Positions 1 to 21,808 of a DNA stretch of 64,000 nucleotides are shown piece after piece. The notes under the pieces are model-generated. The model searched no databases. It saw only the letters and a program-made list of their open reading frames with translations, and had not been told where the DNA came from. The stretch is from Cristatella mucedo (lineage: Eukaryota; Bryozoa; Phylactolaemata; Cristatellidae), in NCBI GenBank assembly GCA_009760855.2, contig WPIO01000023.1, positions 1,553,501-1,617,500 on the forward strand, given 5' to 3'. Every line of letters starts with the position of its first letter. Within the stretch, counting starts at the first letter, position 1. Made by a program: the position numbers and the translations under genes.

Positions 1-1257
1 TCCGACTGGTCCCTTGGAAGATAGTTTTGATAACTTATAAAGAGAAGCTGATTGCTGGTGTCCCACAGTACTCTCTAGTGGCTGTACCGCTGTCTGGAAA
101 GCATGATGAACTTCGTTTGCTGTATTTTGTCATCGGTTGCAATCAGCTACTAAAAACAATGACACGACTGCAGGCCATTTGTTCCAGCACCGGGCTATTC
201 GGATACCGCAGAAGTCGAGGAATGCAAGCTGTGGAATCACTTTTTTGGCTGGCTTCTCAGTACCAACTAATAGGCCTCGTTGGTTAGCAATATGCTTAGC
301 TTGCCATTTTTGTGATGCCCTACTCTAGAAACGGAGCAAGCAGCGAGCATTTTCCAGCATCTATCCATGCATGCCTGCTTGGGCAACCTGTATTACACAA
401 TTTAGTACCGCTATACTAGCGACGACACGAAAGCACGTGGCGCTTTAGCAGGCGTATAGACTCTCGAGACGGCTTGCAGGGCGCCAGCACACAGGCATTC
501 GGCCCGGCGTCCGCGTTGCAAATCCCTCTATGTTGAGTCTCCCCTGTCCCCCGCGTCCTGCCTCAGCTTTTCAGCAACAGCTAATAACAGGCAGCAGGTT
601 GATGAGCTACAGTTTCCCGCCGGCTAGTACCTAAGCTACATGTAAAAGCTAATCAGAATGTAGATTAGTGGACGACAGCTGCATACCGCTCTGCGTCCAA
701 GCCACACAACCTCGGCAGCAGGGCTCTGTGTGTCTGAGCATGGAACCACACTATCCGTTCCAGAACCAAAGCAAGCACACGTTAGTCGGATCAAAATCCG
801 GTTCTGACATTGACCCTGCCATATGCAAGAATTATTTCCCTGAGAAGTATTTAAAAGAGACTGGTGTTCAGGCAGGAGGCTGTCAGAATTCAAGCGTTTC
901 TTCTTCAGGAGTTTGTTGAAAACCATGTCAATGCGTATCTGCATTAGCATCAGTAGCCTGATGTGCTCGTAAGAGATATGGTCTACTACGACCTGATGAT
1001 AGAGTTAATAACTTTCAAGACACCCAAAAGTATGCGTTTTTGCTCGGCCGGAAGCACGTTTCGGCTACCAGCCTACGCCCTGTGAACGTTAAATATTTGT
1101 TGCATTTCTGCTCTTTCGATACTCGCATAATTTTTTTGCTTGCATGACTAAGACCTAAGAGGGCTAGCAGGTCAGATAGGTTTGCCAAGTTAAAACCCGT
1201 GCCAAGTTAGTATCGCTCTACTATCAGCGAGGCTTGTCTAGCATATAACCATCACCA
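1..1257. other. no recognisable feature
   Basis: Only short open frames in several directions, with no motif, splice pattern or repeat match that I recognise. Confidence 0.4.
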
Positions 1258-2080
1258 CATGCTCGAAATTTAGGTGCAGTTTTCGACAGCTGCCTCAATT
1301 TTAAAAGCTTCATTCAGAAGACTGCTTCTACAGCTAGCCATCACGTCCGATCCCTATCCGAGATTAGGAGCGGTATCCCACAGTTGTTTGTAAAAAAAAT
1401 GTTAAACTAGCTCCTTAGTTCTGTCTCGGCTTGATTATTTCAACTCCCTTTTGGCTGGGCTGCCAAAGAAAGCTATAGGCCACTGCAGCAGACTATGAAT
1501 ATGGCTGCAAGGCTAGTCTTCAAGTCCCAGAGGTTTGAGTACGTGTCTCCTCTGCTAAAAGAGCTAGGATGGATGCCGGTAGAGCAAAGGATACAGAGCA
1601 AAGTTCTTACGCTGATCCACAAGGCCCGCCACGGCTTGGCTTTTTCGTACCTAGCTGAACTGCTGCATCACTTTCAGCCTGTTCGCGCCCTCAGGTCCTA
1701 TGTGGACAATAAATTAGCTGTTCCATTCCTCCGCTTGATGACCGTTGGCGACAGAAGCTTTAGCTCTGCAGGTCCTAGGCTGTGGAACTCGCTTCCACGA
1801 AACGACAACTACTCTACTATTCCCGACTATGGCTCAACCTTTTCAGCGGTCCTGAGCTGCTACTTCCATGCTACTCACTACCTCAACTGCTCTCCTGACT
1901 CTGCTATGCTTTCCACTTTCTCTTTGTTGCGTGAGATAAAGTCTGTTGGTTACCGAATGCGTACCGAAAGCCGCTTAGGCTGTGAGTGCGCTATACAAAA
2001 CTCTCCTGCGTAACACTCACATGGTCTTTAAGACTTTGTGAAGTTACAGATTGAGATATATTACATTACATATATATAAC
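1258..2080 (+). mobile_element. LINE family 2 (L2/CR1-like), 5'-truncated 3' part
   Basis: This copy encodes the C-terminal part of a non-LTR retrotransposon reverse transcriptase protein, including RLVFKSQRFEYVSPLLKEL and RSFSSAGPRLWNSLP, closely matching the minus-strand copy at 33851-34653. The frame is broken near its start. The 3' untranslated end after the TAA near 2011 finishes in an ATTACATT-type repeat running into a short TA tract, which is the tail of this family. It is a dead copy. Confidence 0.85.
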
Positions 2081-2584
2081 AAGTTTCGTCTGATTCATGA
2101 GTAAGGTCATAAATGTCGTTCTCGAGCTATTCATGTCATTCATTTTTGGTATTAGCACCATTCTCTAGCCGTCGACTTGGCAATATTGCGGCTGCAATTC
2201 TATGCAGATTTTCCGATCTTTCAGTTATTTTTTTTAACCAGAATTGCTGATAGTTCCAAAGCTGCGAGAGAAAAAACGACTCAGAAGTGAGCAATGCTGA
2301 TTGCAAAAAGTATCTGAAAATTTATGCAGTAATTGCAAGGAAATGTCACGCGTAGCACTTAAGTTTTCAGAGAAACCATGGTTTCTACTCTTACAGATGT
2401 TTCTGTGATTTTTGCTACGTAACTGCCGTGGTCCCAGAGCCAAAACAGAACCTGTGGACATAGCTTCAATCTTCGCGAATCAATCAACGTGGTACATGGC
2501 AGAACGGCAGAACCCCATGGACCCCAGGTGAAAGGTGGTGGTGTCGGGTGAAACCCCCTCCCTGCATTGTGGTGACATTTCATT

Positions 2585-2790
2585 AGGCAGCCGAGTCCCC
2601 TATGGAGTTCCGCGAGGATCTTTTCTTGGTTCTTTGCAATTCTAAGTTTATACCGAGCCTCTCGGAAAAGTTTAATGAAACCGTTGGATCGGCACTCGTT
2701 TCTAAGCTAGTGATAACCATCCGCACTCACCATTTGCATCGCCGGAATCATCTGGGGCGACTGATAAATGGATGCCTGTCCTGCAGGTGT
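2585..2790 (+). mobile_element. LINE family 2 reverse transcriptase fragment, left half of interrupted copy
   Basis: The translation around 2598 reads YGVPRGSFLGSL, the degraded form of the GVPQGSxLGPLLF motif of LINE reverse transcriptases, and the end (about 2758-2786) corresponds to the LTDKLNACLAD stretch that precedes the WML region. The continuation is found at 3655-3792, after a minus-strand family 1 insertion. Internal stops and substitutions show it is dead. Confidence 0.65.
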
Positions 2791-3654
2791 TAATAATAAT
2801 AATAATAATAATAATTCACTTGATAAAGCGCCCTCAGAGAACTTAATCTCTCTCTAGGCGCTTTACATTTGCTGTAAAGTGAAATGCAATTAAATGGTAA
2901 GTAAAATCATGCTTGAAAAAAATAAACGAAATGAATAATATGGTTAGGGGTGACATGCACAGGGTCAGCATGCAAATGTGGTTAGTGGCAGCATGCACAG
3001 TGTCAGCACGCATAAGCACATCAAGGACGAATCACAGGGACCCGCTAAATGCTGTCCTAAATAGGTGTGTTTTTAGGTTCCTTTTAAATGTGGTCAGGTC
3101 GGGGGATGTTCTGACGCAGGTCGGGAGGGAGTTCCAGGCTTTGGGAGCATATGAACTAAATGCACGGTCTCCAAAGGATTTAAGGTTTGTATGAGGTATT
3201 TCTAGACTGTTGAATTCCGAAAAGCGGGTGGTACGATGCTTAGCCTGATGGGGTAGTATATCTGACAGATAGGCTGGAGCCATAGAATGAAGGGACCTAA
3301 AAGTGAGCGACAAAACCTTGAAGTCAATCCGTTGCTTGACTGGTAGCCAGTGCAGGTCGGCGAGAAGTGGAGTAATGTGGCAACTGCGACGCTCACGACA
3401 GACAAGCCTAGCTGCAGAGTTTTGCACAAGCTGCAATCGCCTGATCGCACATGCTGGTAGGCCAGTGAGCAGTGAGTTGCAGAAGTCGAGACGAGATGTC
3501 ACGAATGCATGGACCAACTTGGACGTGGTATCTTTATCTAAACAAGCCCGAATTTTAGCAATGTTATGAAGCTGAAAATAGGCGGATTTGACTGTGGAGT
3601 TGATATGGTCGTCTAACGAGAGGTCGCTTTGGAATATGACACCTAGATTTCGAG
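2791..3654 (-). mobile_element. LINE family 1 (L2-like), 5'-truncated, inserted in a family 2 copy
   Basis: Read on the minus strand, this carries the C-terminal end of the reverse transcriptase protein (HAFVTSRLDFCNSLLTGLP through [18 protein letters not shown]), then a 3' untranslated region ending in AAGCGCCTAGAGAGAGATTA, GGGCGCTTTATCAAGTG and an ATT-repeat tail at 2791-2815. It is very similar to the longer copy at 31620-33850 and is truncated at its 5' end, as is usual for target-primed reverse transcription. Confidence 0.9.
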
Positions 3655-3792
3655 AAAGTATTGGATCCTGGATGTTGGGCCAGCGCTCCTAAGCTAAGCA
3701 AACGATGATAAAGCAGTTCTTCTACTCTTAGGACATCCTAAGCATGCCGTTGGACTACCAGTGGGAGATGTTGCTCTCCTAATTGATTTTTA
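3655..3792 (+). mobile_element. LINE family 2 reverse transcriptase fragment, right half of interrupted copy
   Basis: Across broken frames the sequence corresponds to the WMLxxFLKLNDDKTEFLLLGHPK region that follows the fragment at 2585-2790 in an intact element. Together the two pieces make one copy split by the family 1 insertion at 2791-3654. Confidence 0.6.
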
Positions 3793-4422
3793 TTTAGTCT
3801 TCGTGGCTGATTTATGATATTCTTTATGGGCCAATGGCGTATTTAGCCGTGTGGGCCGATGGCGTTTATGGCCTTGTTATTCACGCCGAGGCCAGTTTAT
3901 AGTCCAGCGGAGTTTACGGCACTGCTGCTGGTTTATGTGCCGTTGCGATTTAGGCCTGAGTAGCTTGCATAGAGTTCACCAGAAAACCGCAGTTCGGGTT
4001 CTGTTATTTTTCAAAGAAAATTATTTTATTGAGCTGGATGTACTACTTCCGGTGTACGTAGGTCTTCCGTAATAATTTTATTTATCACATTCCAGTCATC
4101 TGTCAACCACAAAAATTTGAGATTGCTACTTATAACTAGTTTATCTTTTAACACTCGAATTTACAAAAACTGAAAAAACTGTCAGACCGTTTTTCAGGAC
4201 ATTCTCCCTTGCTGCATTGATGGTTTAAGGGGTAAGGCGGCCAGTACTGGGAGTTATCCCCGAAAATGGCCGCTACTAGGGCGAGTTGTCCCCCCAAAAG
4301 CACATTTATTAGGTTTAAGTAACTGGCCTGCAGAGGTCAGACAGTTGCGACTAAGACGCTGGACAAGGCGGTCGCGTGCTGGCCGGCTCCTGCATCCATG
4401 TGAATAGACATCTCTTTGAACC
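3793..4422. other. no recognisable feature
   Basis: Unassigned sequence between two LINE remnants. A GGCC/GGCG-containing imperfect repetition lies around 3829-3930 (ggccaatggcg, gggccgatggcg), with nothing further that I can name. Confidence 0.35.
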
Positions 4423-5030
4423 TCTGTCGTGAGCGTCGCAGTTGCCACATTACTCCACTTCTCGCCGACCTGCACTGGCTACCAGTCAAGCAACAGATTG
4501 ACTTCAAGGTTTTGTCGCTCACTTTTAGGTCTCTTCATTCTATGGCTCCAGCCTATCTTTCAGAGATACTACCCCATCAGGCAAAGCATCGTACCACTCG
4601 CTTTTCGGAATCCAACAGTCTAGAAATACCTCGTACAAACCTTAAATCCTTTGGAGACCGTGCATTTAGCTCGTATGCTCCCACAGCCTGGAACTCCCTC
4701 CCGACCTGCATCAGAACATCCCCTGACCTGACCACATTTAAAAGAAACTTAAAAACATACCTATTTAGGACAGCATTTAGTGGGTCCTTGTGATCCGTCC
4801 TCGATGTGCTTATGCGTGCTGACACTGTTCATGCTGCCACTAACCACATTTGCATGCTGACCCAGTGCATGTAACCCCTAACCATGTTATTCATTTTGTT
4901 TGTTTTTCAAGCATGATTTTACTTACTATTCTATTGCGTATCACTTTGCAGCAAATGTAAAGCGCCTAGAAAGAGATTAAGTTCTCTGAGGGCGCTTTAT
5001 CAAGTGCAATATTATTATTATTATTATTAT
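4423..5030 (+). mobile_element. LINE family 1 (L2-like), 5'-truncated
   Basis: Open from about 4419 to 4793 and encoding the end of the LINE protein ([20 protein letters not shown] to [10 protein letters not shown]), followed by the family's 3' untranslated region and a (ATT)n tail at about 5009-5030. It is one of the better-preserved 3' ends in the window and useful as a reference for the tail shared with SINE B. Confidence 0.9.
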
Positions 5031-5171
5031 AACCTCCTTTGGCGTTCTGCATGTTGTCATGTACATGCGCTTTAGAGAGTATTAAACTAGAGTCTTACCC
5101 TCATCATTTGCTTGGAATTTAAAGGTCCACTTCGATGATTGGGTGACTTTTAAAAATATTTTTTTTTTACC

Positions 5172-5962
5172 AAGACAGATCGCCTAGCTAGCCACCATGT
5201 TAGATCCCTATTTCACGTTAGGGGCTTTCTACAACACTGGCAAGCTGAAGACCTTATTATGTAACCGAGACCAGAAGCCCTGGCTAATGAACCCCACTAG
5301 GGCACACTAGCTCCTTGGTTCTGACTAGGCTGGACCACTGCAATTCAGTTTAACTGAGCTACCAGAAATAGCAATTAAGCCTCTGCAGTCGGTGATGAAT
5401 ATAGCTACAAGGCTGTTTAGCTACAAATTGAAAAGGTTCTGCCGTGTTTCTCCTTTGCTGGAGGAGCTGCGATGGCTCGAATGTTGATCAGCGGATGTAG
5501 AGAAAAATTCTTACTCTAGCTCACGAAGGGCCACCATGGCTTGGCTTCTTCATGCTTAGCTGACCTGCTGAACCAGTTTTAGCCCTCGGGTCCGGCATGG
5601 ACGATAGATTAGCTGCTCCATTCCTCCTCTTAAAGACTCTTTGTGGCAAAAGATTTTCTCTGCAGGTCGTCGACTGCGAAACTCACATCCACAATTCTTA
5701 CCTGACGTTTCTCTCCAGCTGCCGACTTCGGCACATCCCGTCCAGCTGCCATGAGCTGTTACCTCCATGCTACTCACTTCATCAAATGCCTGTCTTACTC
5801 TGCTTTGCCTCTCACTTTCTCTTTGTCGCGTGAGAGGAAGTCTGTTGGTTGGCTATTGTATGGGCACCGAAATCAGCATAGGCTATGAGTGCGGTATAAA
5901 AAATTCTCAGACTAAACACAAATTTAGTCCTTTCGGTTTTGAGAAGTTACATGCGGAGAGTT
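5172..5962 (+). mobile_element. diverged LINE family 2-like copy
   Basis: Old relative of family 2. It begins at the stretch matching CTAGCCATCACATCCGATCC, passes through degenerate forms of the VLTLAHKA and LAELLxQFxPLR regions, and ends in a 3' part resembling that of 1258-2080 (TGGTTACCGAA, TGTGAGTGCG). Many frameshifts and stops. Confidence 0.6.
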
Positions 5963-6409
5963 CAGCTATTTCTGCTCAACTCACATCAGAAAGCAGCAAT
6001 TTGGGTTGCTGGATTTGGTACACAGTATGTAACAAGTGCTAACGATAATTAGTTACAATAAACGCCTTGCATCATTGATACCATTTTCACGGCTCTCATC
6101 CCTCCGCTTTGGTTTCGTCACAAGTATTAACGAGGAATGTGTTAAGCTGGCTTTGTAACATTATTGTCCCAAAGAAATCTCGTGGTAAAAGCAAGAAGGA
6201 AGAACGTGTCGTGCCGTCTGTGAGAGCAGGACTCGCGACCTTCAAAATTGGATCCGAGAGTTGGCGAATCTCACGAAGTTCGACCGAAACGCTGCATATT
6301 CTCATGCCTCAGCCTGAAACTCAGCTGCCATTTGCACATTGTCTCACTGATCGCAGTGCACTCGCTGTACCGGCAGCAGCAGGGACGTAGCTTCTACTAT
6401 TTGTTTCAG

Positions 6410-6721
6410 TTGTTACATTGGGGGATGTCACGTCAATGGCGATAGGTAAAGGGCTGCCGTTTCACCTGCAATGCAATGCTACTGCCAGTGAGGACTCCCT
6501 TCCACGTGCTATGCAAATGCCTCCAGAAGTCGAATGGTTCAAAGACGGAAACAAGGTCAACTCAGCTGCTATCAGCGGGATCCTGATCACCAATCAAATC
6601 GTGGGGCGTCTCCGGATAAGCATGCTTTTTGTTGACAAGTCGACGATGGAAGACGGCGGTGTGTACCTATGTCGGACCTCGGAAGAGACCTTCGCTGAAA
6701 TTCGAGTGCATATTCTAAACA
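6410..6721 (+). CDS. immunoglobulin-domain exon (partial gene)
   Basis: A single exon encoding one Ig-like domain, the module of cell-adhesion molecules, receptors and secreted recognition proteins. The first cysteine lies in FHLQCNATA, the core tryptophan in PEVEWFKDGNKV, and the second cysteine in the EDGGVYLCRTS motif (D-x-G-x-Y-x-C type); strands F and G then run to VHIL. The left border is a good acceptor (TATTTGTTTCAG ending 6409) and the right border a canonical donor (A|GTGAGT at 6721/6722). Read from 6412 the frame is open throughout with no internal stop. No signal peptide, transmembrane segment or neighbouring Ig exon could be identified, so the parent family is unknown. The long spacing between the cysteines (about 67 residues) suggests an I- or V-set fold. 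It could be a live exon or a well-preserved orphan. Confidence 0.75.
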
Positions 6722-6923
6722 GTGAGTGCAGCTGTCGAACATTCCGTGCGTTACCTGCATGCCGCCTTCACTGTCTGGATGCTGGCACAGTAGCTGCACG
6801 CAGAATAAACACCCGCATGCCTTAGCCTTATGTAATTCACCAACGGCAGCAATTTGTGTCGTGTCGTTGAGCTATATGGATCCTGTGGTCGCTGTGCACT
6901 GATCGCTCTCGAGCTGCAAGACA

Positions 6924-7423
<500 letters not shown>

Positions 7424-8610
7424 GCGAGCTCGGCAAGTAGTTGGTGATGCCGAATCCTTGTACATCGGTCGAATGTTTCATTTCTAATTGTAGCCGACAA
7501 AGACAATAAGAAGCGAGGTGAGTGACTATTGCTTGAGCGATTGCGACCTACTCTGCCTCTGCCAGCATCCCACGCCCTCTGCAGGTGCAAGCACGGAAAG
7601 ACCTGCCGACGCACAGAGCACGCGACTCGATGTGGTATACTTGCTGACGTGCGTTCGATGTCCTTTGAGCTTGGGAAGCTAACTAGCTGTGCCTAGAGGC
7701 GCGGAGCTCTTGCCCGGTACCTCGACTGGCGAGACATTCAGTGTTCCAATACTCACTACATTGCCTCAGCGCCTGCTAATGACAATGCTGGTGTACTTTA
7801 GCAACACTGCTCCTATAAGGCAGGGAGATCTCAACAGACCTAATGTCGTACGAGCACCGGTACACCACGCCTGTCAGCTAAATGCCAGGGATCCGGTGTA
7901 CATTAACAAAAAGCACTTGAGCTTCAAAGGCGTTTCCAGCTGCCAGAATTTCGGTGCCGCAGTTCTGCAAAGTCAAGGCCGAGTTTCATCGCCAGAGGCA
8001 CTGTAAGGCTGGCCGAGTCGTCGATACTTGCGCCCCCTCATTTTCAGCTCAGCAATAGCACGCCATGAATAGCTCTGATCGCAATTGACTTGTGGGGCTG
8101 GCTTGGCTTCGAATGCAGTTGCAATTGAGTGCTATTCCTGACAACCGAGCAGTTATTGATAAAGAGGTTATTATTTATTCGTCGGCGGTTTCACCACTCC
8201 AGTGTGAATGGCTGTTGCTGAAGCATGGTGCCTTGCTATCATTAGCTGCTCGAGCTATTGAAAGAATCCCACCGTAAGAGACTAAAAGACAGAATCCAAA
8301 GAATTTTTCCGGTGGTGGCCAAGCTTCGACTCCTTGATCCGGTGACGCCGGATGTTCGGATGTGTTGTATAGTGTGACTAAGATGATCGGTTTACTACAA
8401 AAGAGCTGACGCTCGTGCTTTCAACTACATTTGCTAAAAACGGCATATCAATCTTGTGCCTGGAATCTAGATGGCCGGTTTCCTTACTGCAAGTAAGTTA
8501 TGTACAAGGAAATAGTAGCCATTAATGACCGGCAGTGCTCTAAGTATCCCTCTGTGAAATCACCAACAGGAGGGTCGTAGTTGCTAGGTTAAGTTTGTAT
8601 ACACAGATAT
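7424..8610. other. no recognisable feature
   Basis: Unique-looking sequence with short open frames (for example 7689-8006) lacking motifs or convincing splice sites. It could hold the next exon or intron of the Ig gene, but I cannot show it. Confidence 0.35.
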
Positions 8611-8766
8611 AATATATTCGTTTATATAGCCCTCTAAAACAACTTAATCTCTATTCAGATGCTTCACATATGCCACGGGGCTCGAAGCCACGACCTTGGT
8701 CATTAGTTAAATTAGCCTTGACCTTGGTTGAGGCAAGCACCTTAACCACTGGATTAAACCAGCGCG
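8611..8766 (-). mobile_element. SINE B copy
   Basis: On the minus strand it reads GCTGGTTTAATCCAGTGGTT (A-box region of a tRNA-like head), a B-box-like region around GGCTTCGAGCCCC, then a tail resembling AAGCGCCTGAATAGAGATTA / AGTTCTCTTGGGGCGCTATA that matches the LINE family 1 3' end. Diverged. Confidence 0.75.
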
Positions 8767-8770
8767 GAAA

Positions 8771-8926
8771 AATATTGCTCATTTGTATAGCACCTTAGCA
8801 GAACTTAATCTCTATTCAGGCGCTTCACATATGCCACGGGGCTCAAGCCCACGACTTCTGTCATCAAATGCATTCACCTTGACCTGGTTCGGGGCCAGCA
8901 CCTAAACCGCTGGCCCAAACCAGCCC
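8771..8926 (-). mobile_element. SINE B copy, directly behind another
   Basis: Same structure and orientation as the copy at 8611-8766, with a 4-bp gap between them. The tail reads GAATAGAGATTAAGTTCTGC and the head GGTTTGGGCCAGCGGTTTAG. Confidence 0.75.
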
Positions 8927-10994
8927 AGTGAACAGCTGTTGGATTTCAAGTTCTGGCAAGTTACTCTTGTTTAACAGAATTAACAAAATTTGTTTTTTCC
9001 TCCAGGGCGAGATACTTGCTGGTAGAGACGGTGTGTTTTTCTCAATTGTCCCAGCACTTGGTGGTCACCCCCAAGTTCTTGAGCCACGCCCACTTCAGAC
9101 GTATCTATATATGATGTGCAACATAGTCTTCGTCGAAAAACTTTTTTTCTAATAATAGGCCTCGGATAAGCTAACGAGAGCTACCAGCTGCTCTGAGCGC
9201 ACGCCTGTGCAGTCCTTGCAGCTGACGCCCTAGAGCATTAATAGGCGACGGAAAGCCGAGGTCAGTGAAACGGTGCCGGCTCGATGCTTGGAGGCCTCAC
9301 GGGCTGCAATGCGGCCAAGCCACTGGCTGCTCAATAGCTTCAGAACTGCCTTCTTGTTCCTAGCGAGTCTGTGAACTGTTGCTGATTGTGCTTCGCGTGC
9401 TGATGCTACGGGCAGCGACGTCTCCTACCGGCACAGCGGCATGCAGCTGATTTAGTGCTTTATTGGAAAGCTAATTGATATTACTTTTGCTATTTGCACC
9501 TAGGTACTGTTCTGGAAAAGCCAGCCAGTGAGAAGCTGATCGTGTCAAAAGTGAATAGCGGTGCCGCACGCGAAACAGCATGGAGCATGCTGCTAGCAAC
9601 ATGCTACGCGTTGAGCCTTCTTTGAACGTACGCTGCCTATGCAACAGATGCTTCAACCCCACTGGTATTTCCCCTAAAAAATGCATATTTATGAGATGCT
9701 GTCTTCTCGTATCCGGCGATTGAGTCCTGGCATTACTGAAGTCTCGACTGCCATCTCAGCTGGCATATGGCCGAAAGGCAAACTCCGCGTGCACAGGCCA
9801 ATGATTTGCAAGGAGTCCAGGTCTGGACCGAGCTTTTTTTGAAAGATTAAAGCAGTGGTGCTTCATTAAGGAAGCTGGAAGCGAGCACTTCAGTGGTTTA
9901 GGCACTGAAATTGCCTAACTTCCTCGTACGAACAAAAGCTGCAATTTTGGGACGTTCCGCGCACCGTAAGCTGCGGAGTCGCTGGGAAAGATCGGCTTGT
10001 TGTCGTCGTTAAGATGAGTCAACTGCTGTATACAATGTTTCCCGCGACATGTATCGACCGACAAAGCGAATGTTAAGCTAGAGCTGAAACTCATTCACTT
10101 TGTATCTGCATTTTGCACTGTGGCCTTGTACTTGCCATCTGTCCAGCCTTGGGCACTCATAACTTACTTATGTGGCAATCTGTGACAATGCGTCAGATAT
10201 TTCTGCGATTGAAAGAGACGATGTGTTGTGATTACAAGCCGACATTGCCAGTAGGGTGCCAATATTGAACGTCGGCATCCTCAATAATAGCTACGATTTG
10301 TGTTGGCTTCTTTTTTCGTGAAAAAATCACTGCTGCCTCTTGACTCGCTGACAGACAGTACTGAATTTCTAAAATAGTATACATATTTATGTGTACTTTC
10401 ATCGCATGTATGCTTGCCTATTGAATGCCTCTTTTACTCCCATGTGGTTTTTGAACGAATTTACACTGGTGATTGCTTGCAATGCCAGTCGCAATATTGC
10501 TACTATTTATAAAAGTGACCTCAATGGACTGAACTTACCAGCACCGGTTCTGACTAGTAAAATAGCCAGATTGTTATGGAGCATAACTTATAATTTGTCT
10601 CGGTTGACCTTATCGTGAGGTCGCAACTCGGTTGTCAGAAGTCCCTCAACCCAATCGATGATCCTGACTTGGTCTGGCTATCGTATTGGTGTCCTTGCAT
10701 ACTGCCAAGCATTTTCATCCCACTGTGACCTCTTGTTCTCTCTCTCTCTCTCTCTCTCTCTGGATTATTTAATTTTGAAGATATAGTCCTCTTCAGCACC
10801 CGTAATAATTTGAAGTTATTAGTCCCTTGGATATTTCTGCCCACTTGGTATCGTTTAAGTAGGTACATATTTTTGCACAGACACTGGTTTTACACAGATC
10901 GATGTACATATGCACAAATTCACGGATGCGAGTCCGCATGAACTCAGCTAGATAGGTAGGCATGTGTGTATATACTGCATTAAATTAAAAAAAT
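8927..10994. other. no gene recognised; short (CT)n at about 10737-10761
   Basis: Two kilobases without a recognisable exon or repeat except a short CT microsatellite. Open frames here are short and lack domain motifs. Confidence 0.4.
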
Positions 10995-11175
10995 CAAATA
11001 CTAGCTGATTTAACAGCCTCTTTTTGCATAGAGACAGGAGAGCCTTTACGGCTGTCACCACCGCTTGCAGCGGCGATAAAGGATCGCCCACCGCGAATCG
11101 AGGAATCGAACCAACGACCTCGGGACCGAGGTCGTGAAAAGCTACCGCCCTACCTAGTGCGCCATCACGGCTCAC
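10995..11175 (-). mobile_element. SINE A copy (tRNA-derived)
   Basis: The minus strand starts GAGCCGTGATGGCGCACTAG (A-box-like TGGCGCACTAGG), has a 10-bp perfect inverted repeat (plus strand 11114-11123 and 11126-11135), then a B box (GGTTCGATTCC) and a tail containing TTTATCGCCGCTGCAAGCGG and GAGGCTGTTAAATCAGCTAG. Near full length, so a good reference copy. Confidence 0.85.
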
Positions 11176-12438
11176 AATTTGCAATTTGTGTCGATATATA
11201 AATACCACCAGCTCTTAAAATTGACCAAATTATAGTCTTCAAATTCAACTAGCGAGGACCAGAGAAAAATCACAGGATACCATAGCTAGATTTGTACCTC
11301 AACTCTTCAGTCTCAGTTGCTGAGTTAGACGGGCGCTACCTAGTCGTTGAGCCTCTGTCGCACGGCACCCGCCGGCTTCGTCTTCAATTTTTGTCGTTGC
11401 TGTGTTTGACTAAATTCGCGAACTTGCTGGGCGTGAATATCGCGAGGCTCGTTAGCTTCTGGTTCAGTCTTCTGTTATCGTTGCGATTGACGCTCACAAG
11501 TAAGTCGAGCTTATTAAGCGTGATGCTTATTTGCTGACCCAATTGTTTATCTCTCGCGTTTTCGTCTGCGATAGTTGCGCACATATTCAGCGAAATTAGC
11601 TCCTATTTGATCGGAATCTCTTCCTATCAAAACTGAGAGCTGTTGGAATTAAAATCCTTATCTTACCAATTTTCCTTGTTCCACTACTATGCAAAGAAAA
11701 AAGAGAAAAAACGTTAAAACTTGGCTCAATTGAAATTGACACATTTCACTTTCGTGCACTCTTTTACCTTTATTCCTTCCCTGCACCTCAAGCTGTCTTT
11801 CAATTCATTTCTTATATGCATCTAATCTGGGAAAAAGGGAAGAAATAGCCCCAAACAGTGCAAAACAGCGTCCATTCACACGTCTTTGCACCCGGTGAGA
11901 AAAGCAAGGCGACGGCTTACACAATTCGTTACAAATATTGCCAGCCCTTATGAATTTTATATTTTAGAGAAATGACATTAGCCAGCAGTCCATAAAACGC
12001 TAAAATATTTGAGGTTATATTTCGATCCGCAAGTCCTTGTACCAGCCAGCACCTTATGTGCTCAATCATGGTTTTGCACGCTGGTGCGGTTTGAGTTCGC
12101 GCATTTGCCCGGGTTCGCGAAAATGCCAGGGCACAAGCGGCACAGGAGGCAAGCTACAATTACTTAGGTGTACATTCTTTACTTTGCCGCTTACTAGATG
12201 CACTCGTAGACACGATTGGCTTGCTTAAGTAGCTCTGGGGTAGCCTATTCCAGTGCTGTACCGGGCCAGCTGCGTCTCACTCGCCAGACCGAACGCACGC
12301 GTTACGTGTGCAGCTTCCTTCAAATTAACGAAGGCGCATTACAGCCCACACGCTTGCTGCACAGCACACTCCCAACCCTCGACGCGCCCGCTCATCCGAA
12401 AATTGAGTGCACCTACTCGGAATAGGAGAGTCCAAGTT
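11176..12438. other. 3' flank of epoxide hydrolase gene A
   Basis: Downstream of the gene A stop codon (gene on minus strand). The only AATAAA I noticed on the minus strand is at about 11769-11774, some 660 bp past the stop, so the 3' untranslated region cannot be fixed. No other gene is visible. Confidence 0.4.

Positions 12439-21808
<9,370 letters not shown>

Noticed and set aside
10995-11175. Possible tRNA gene
   Set aside because: A and B boxes are present but there is no paired acceptor stem or proper anticodon arm, and the unit recurs many times with a long common tail: it is a SINE.
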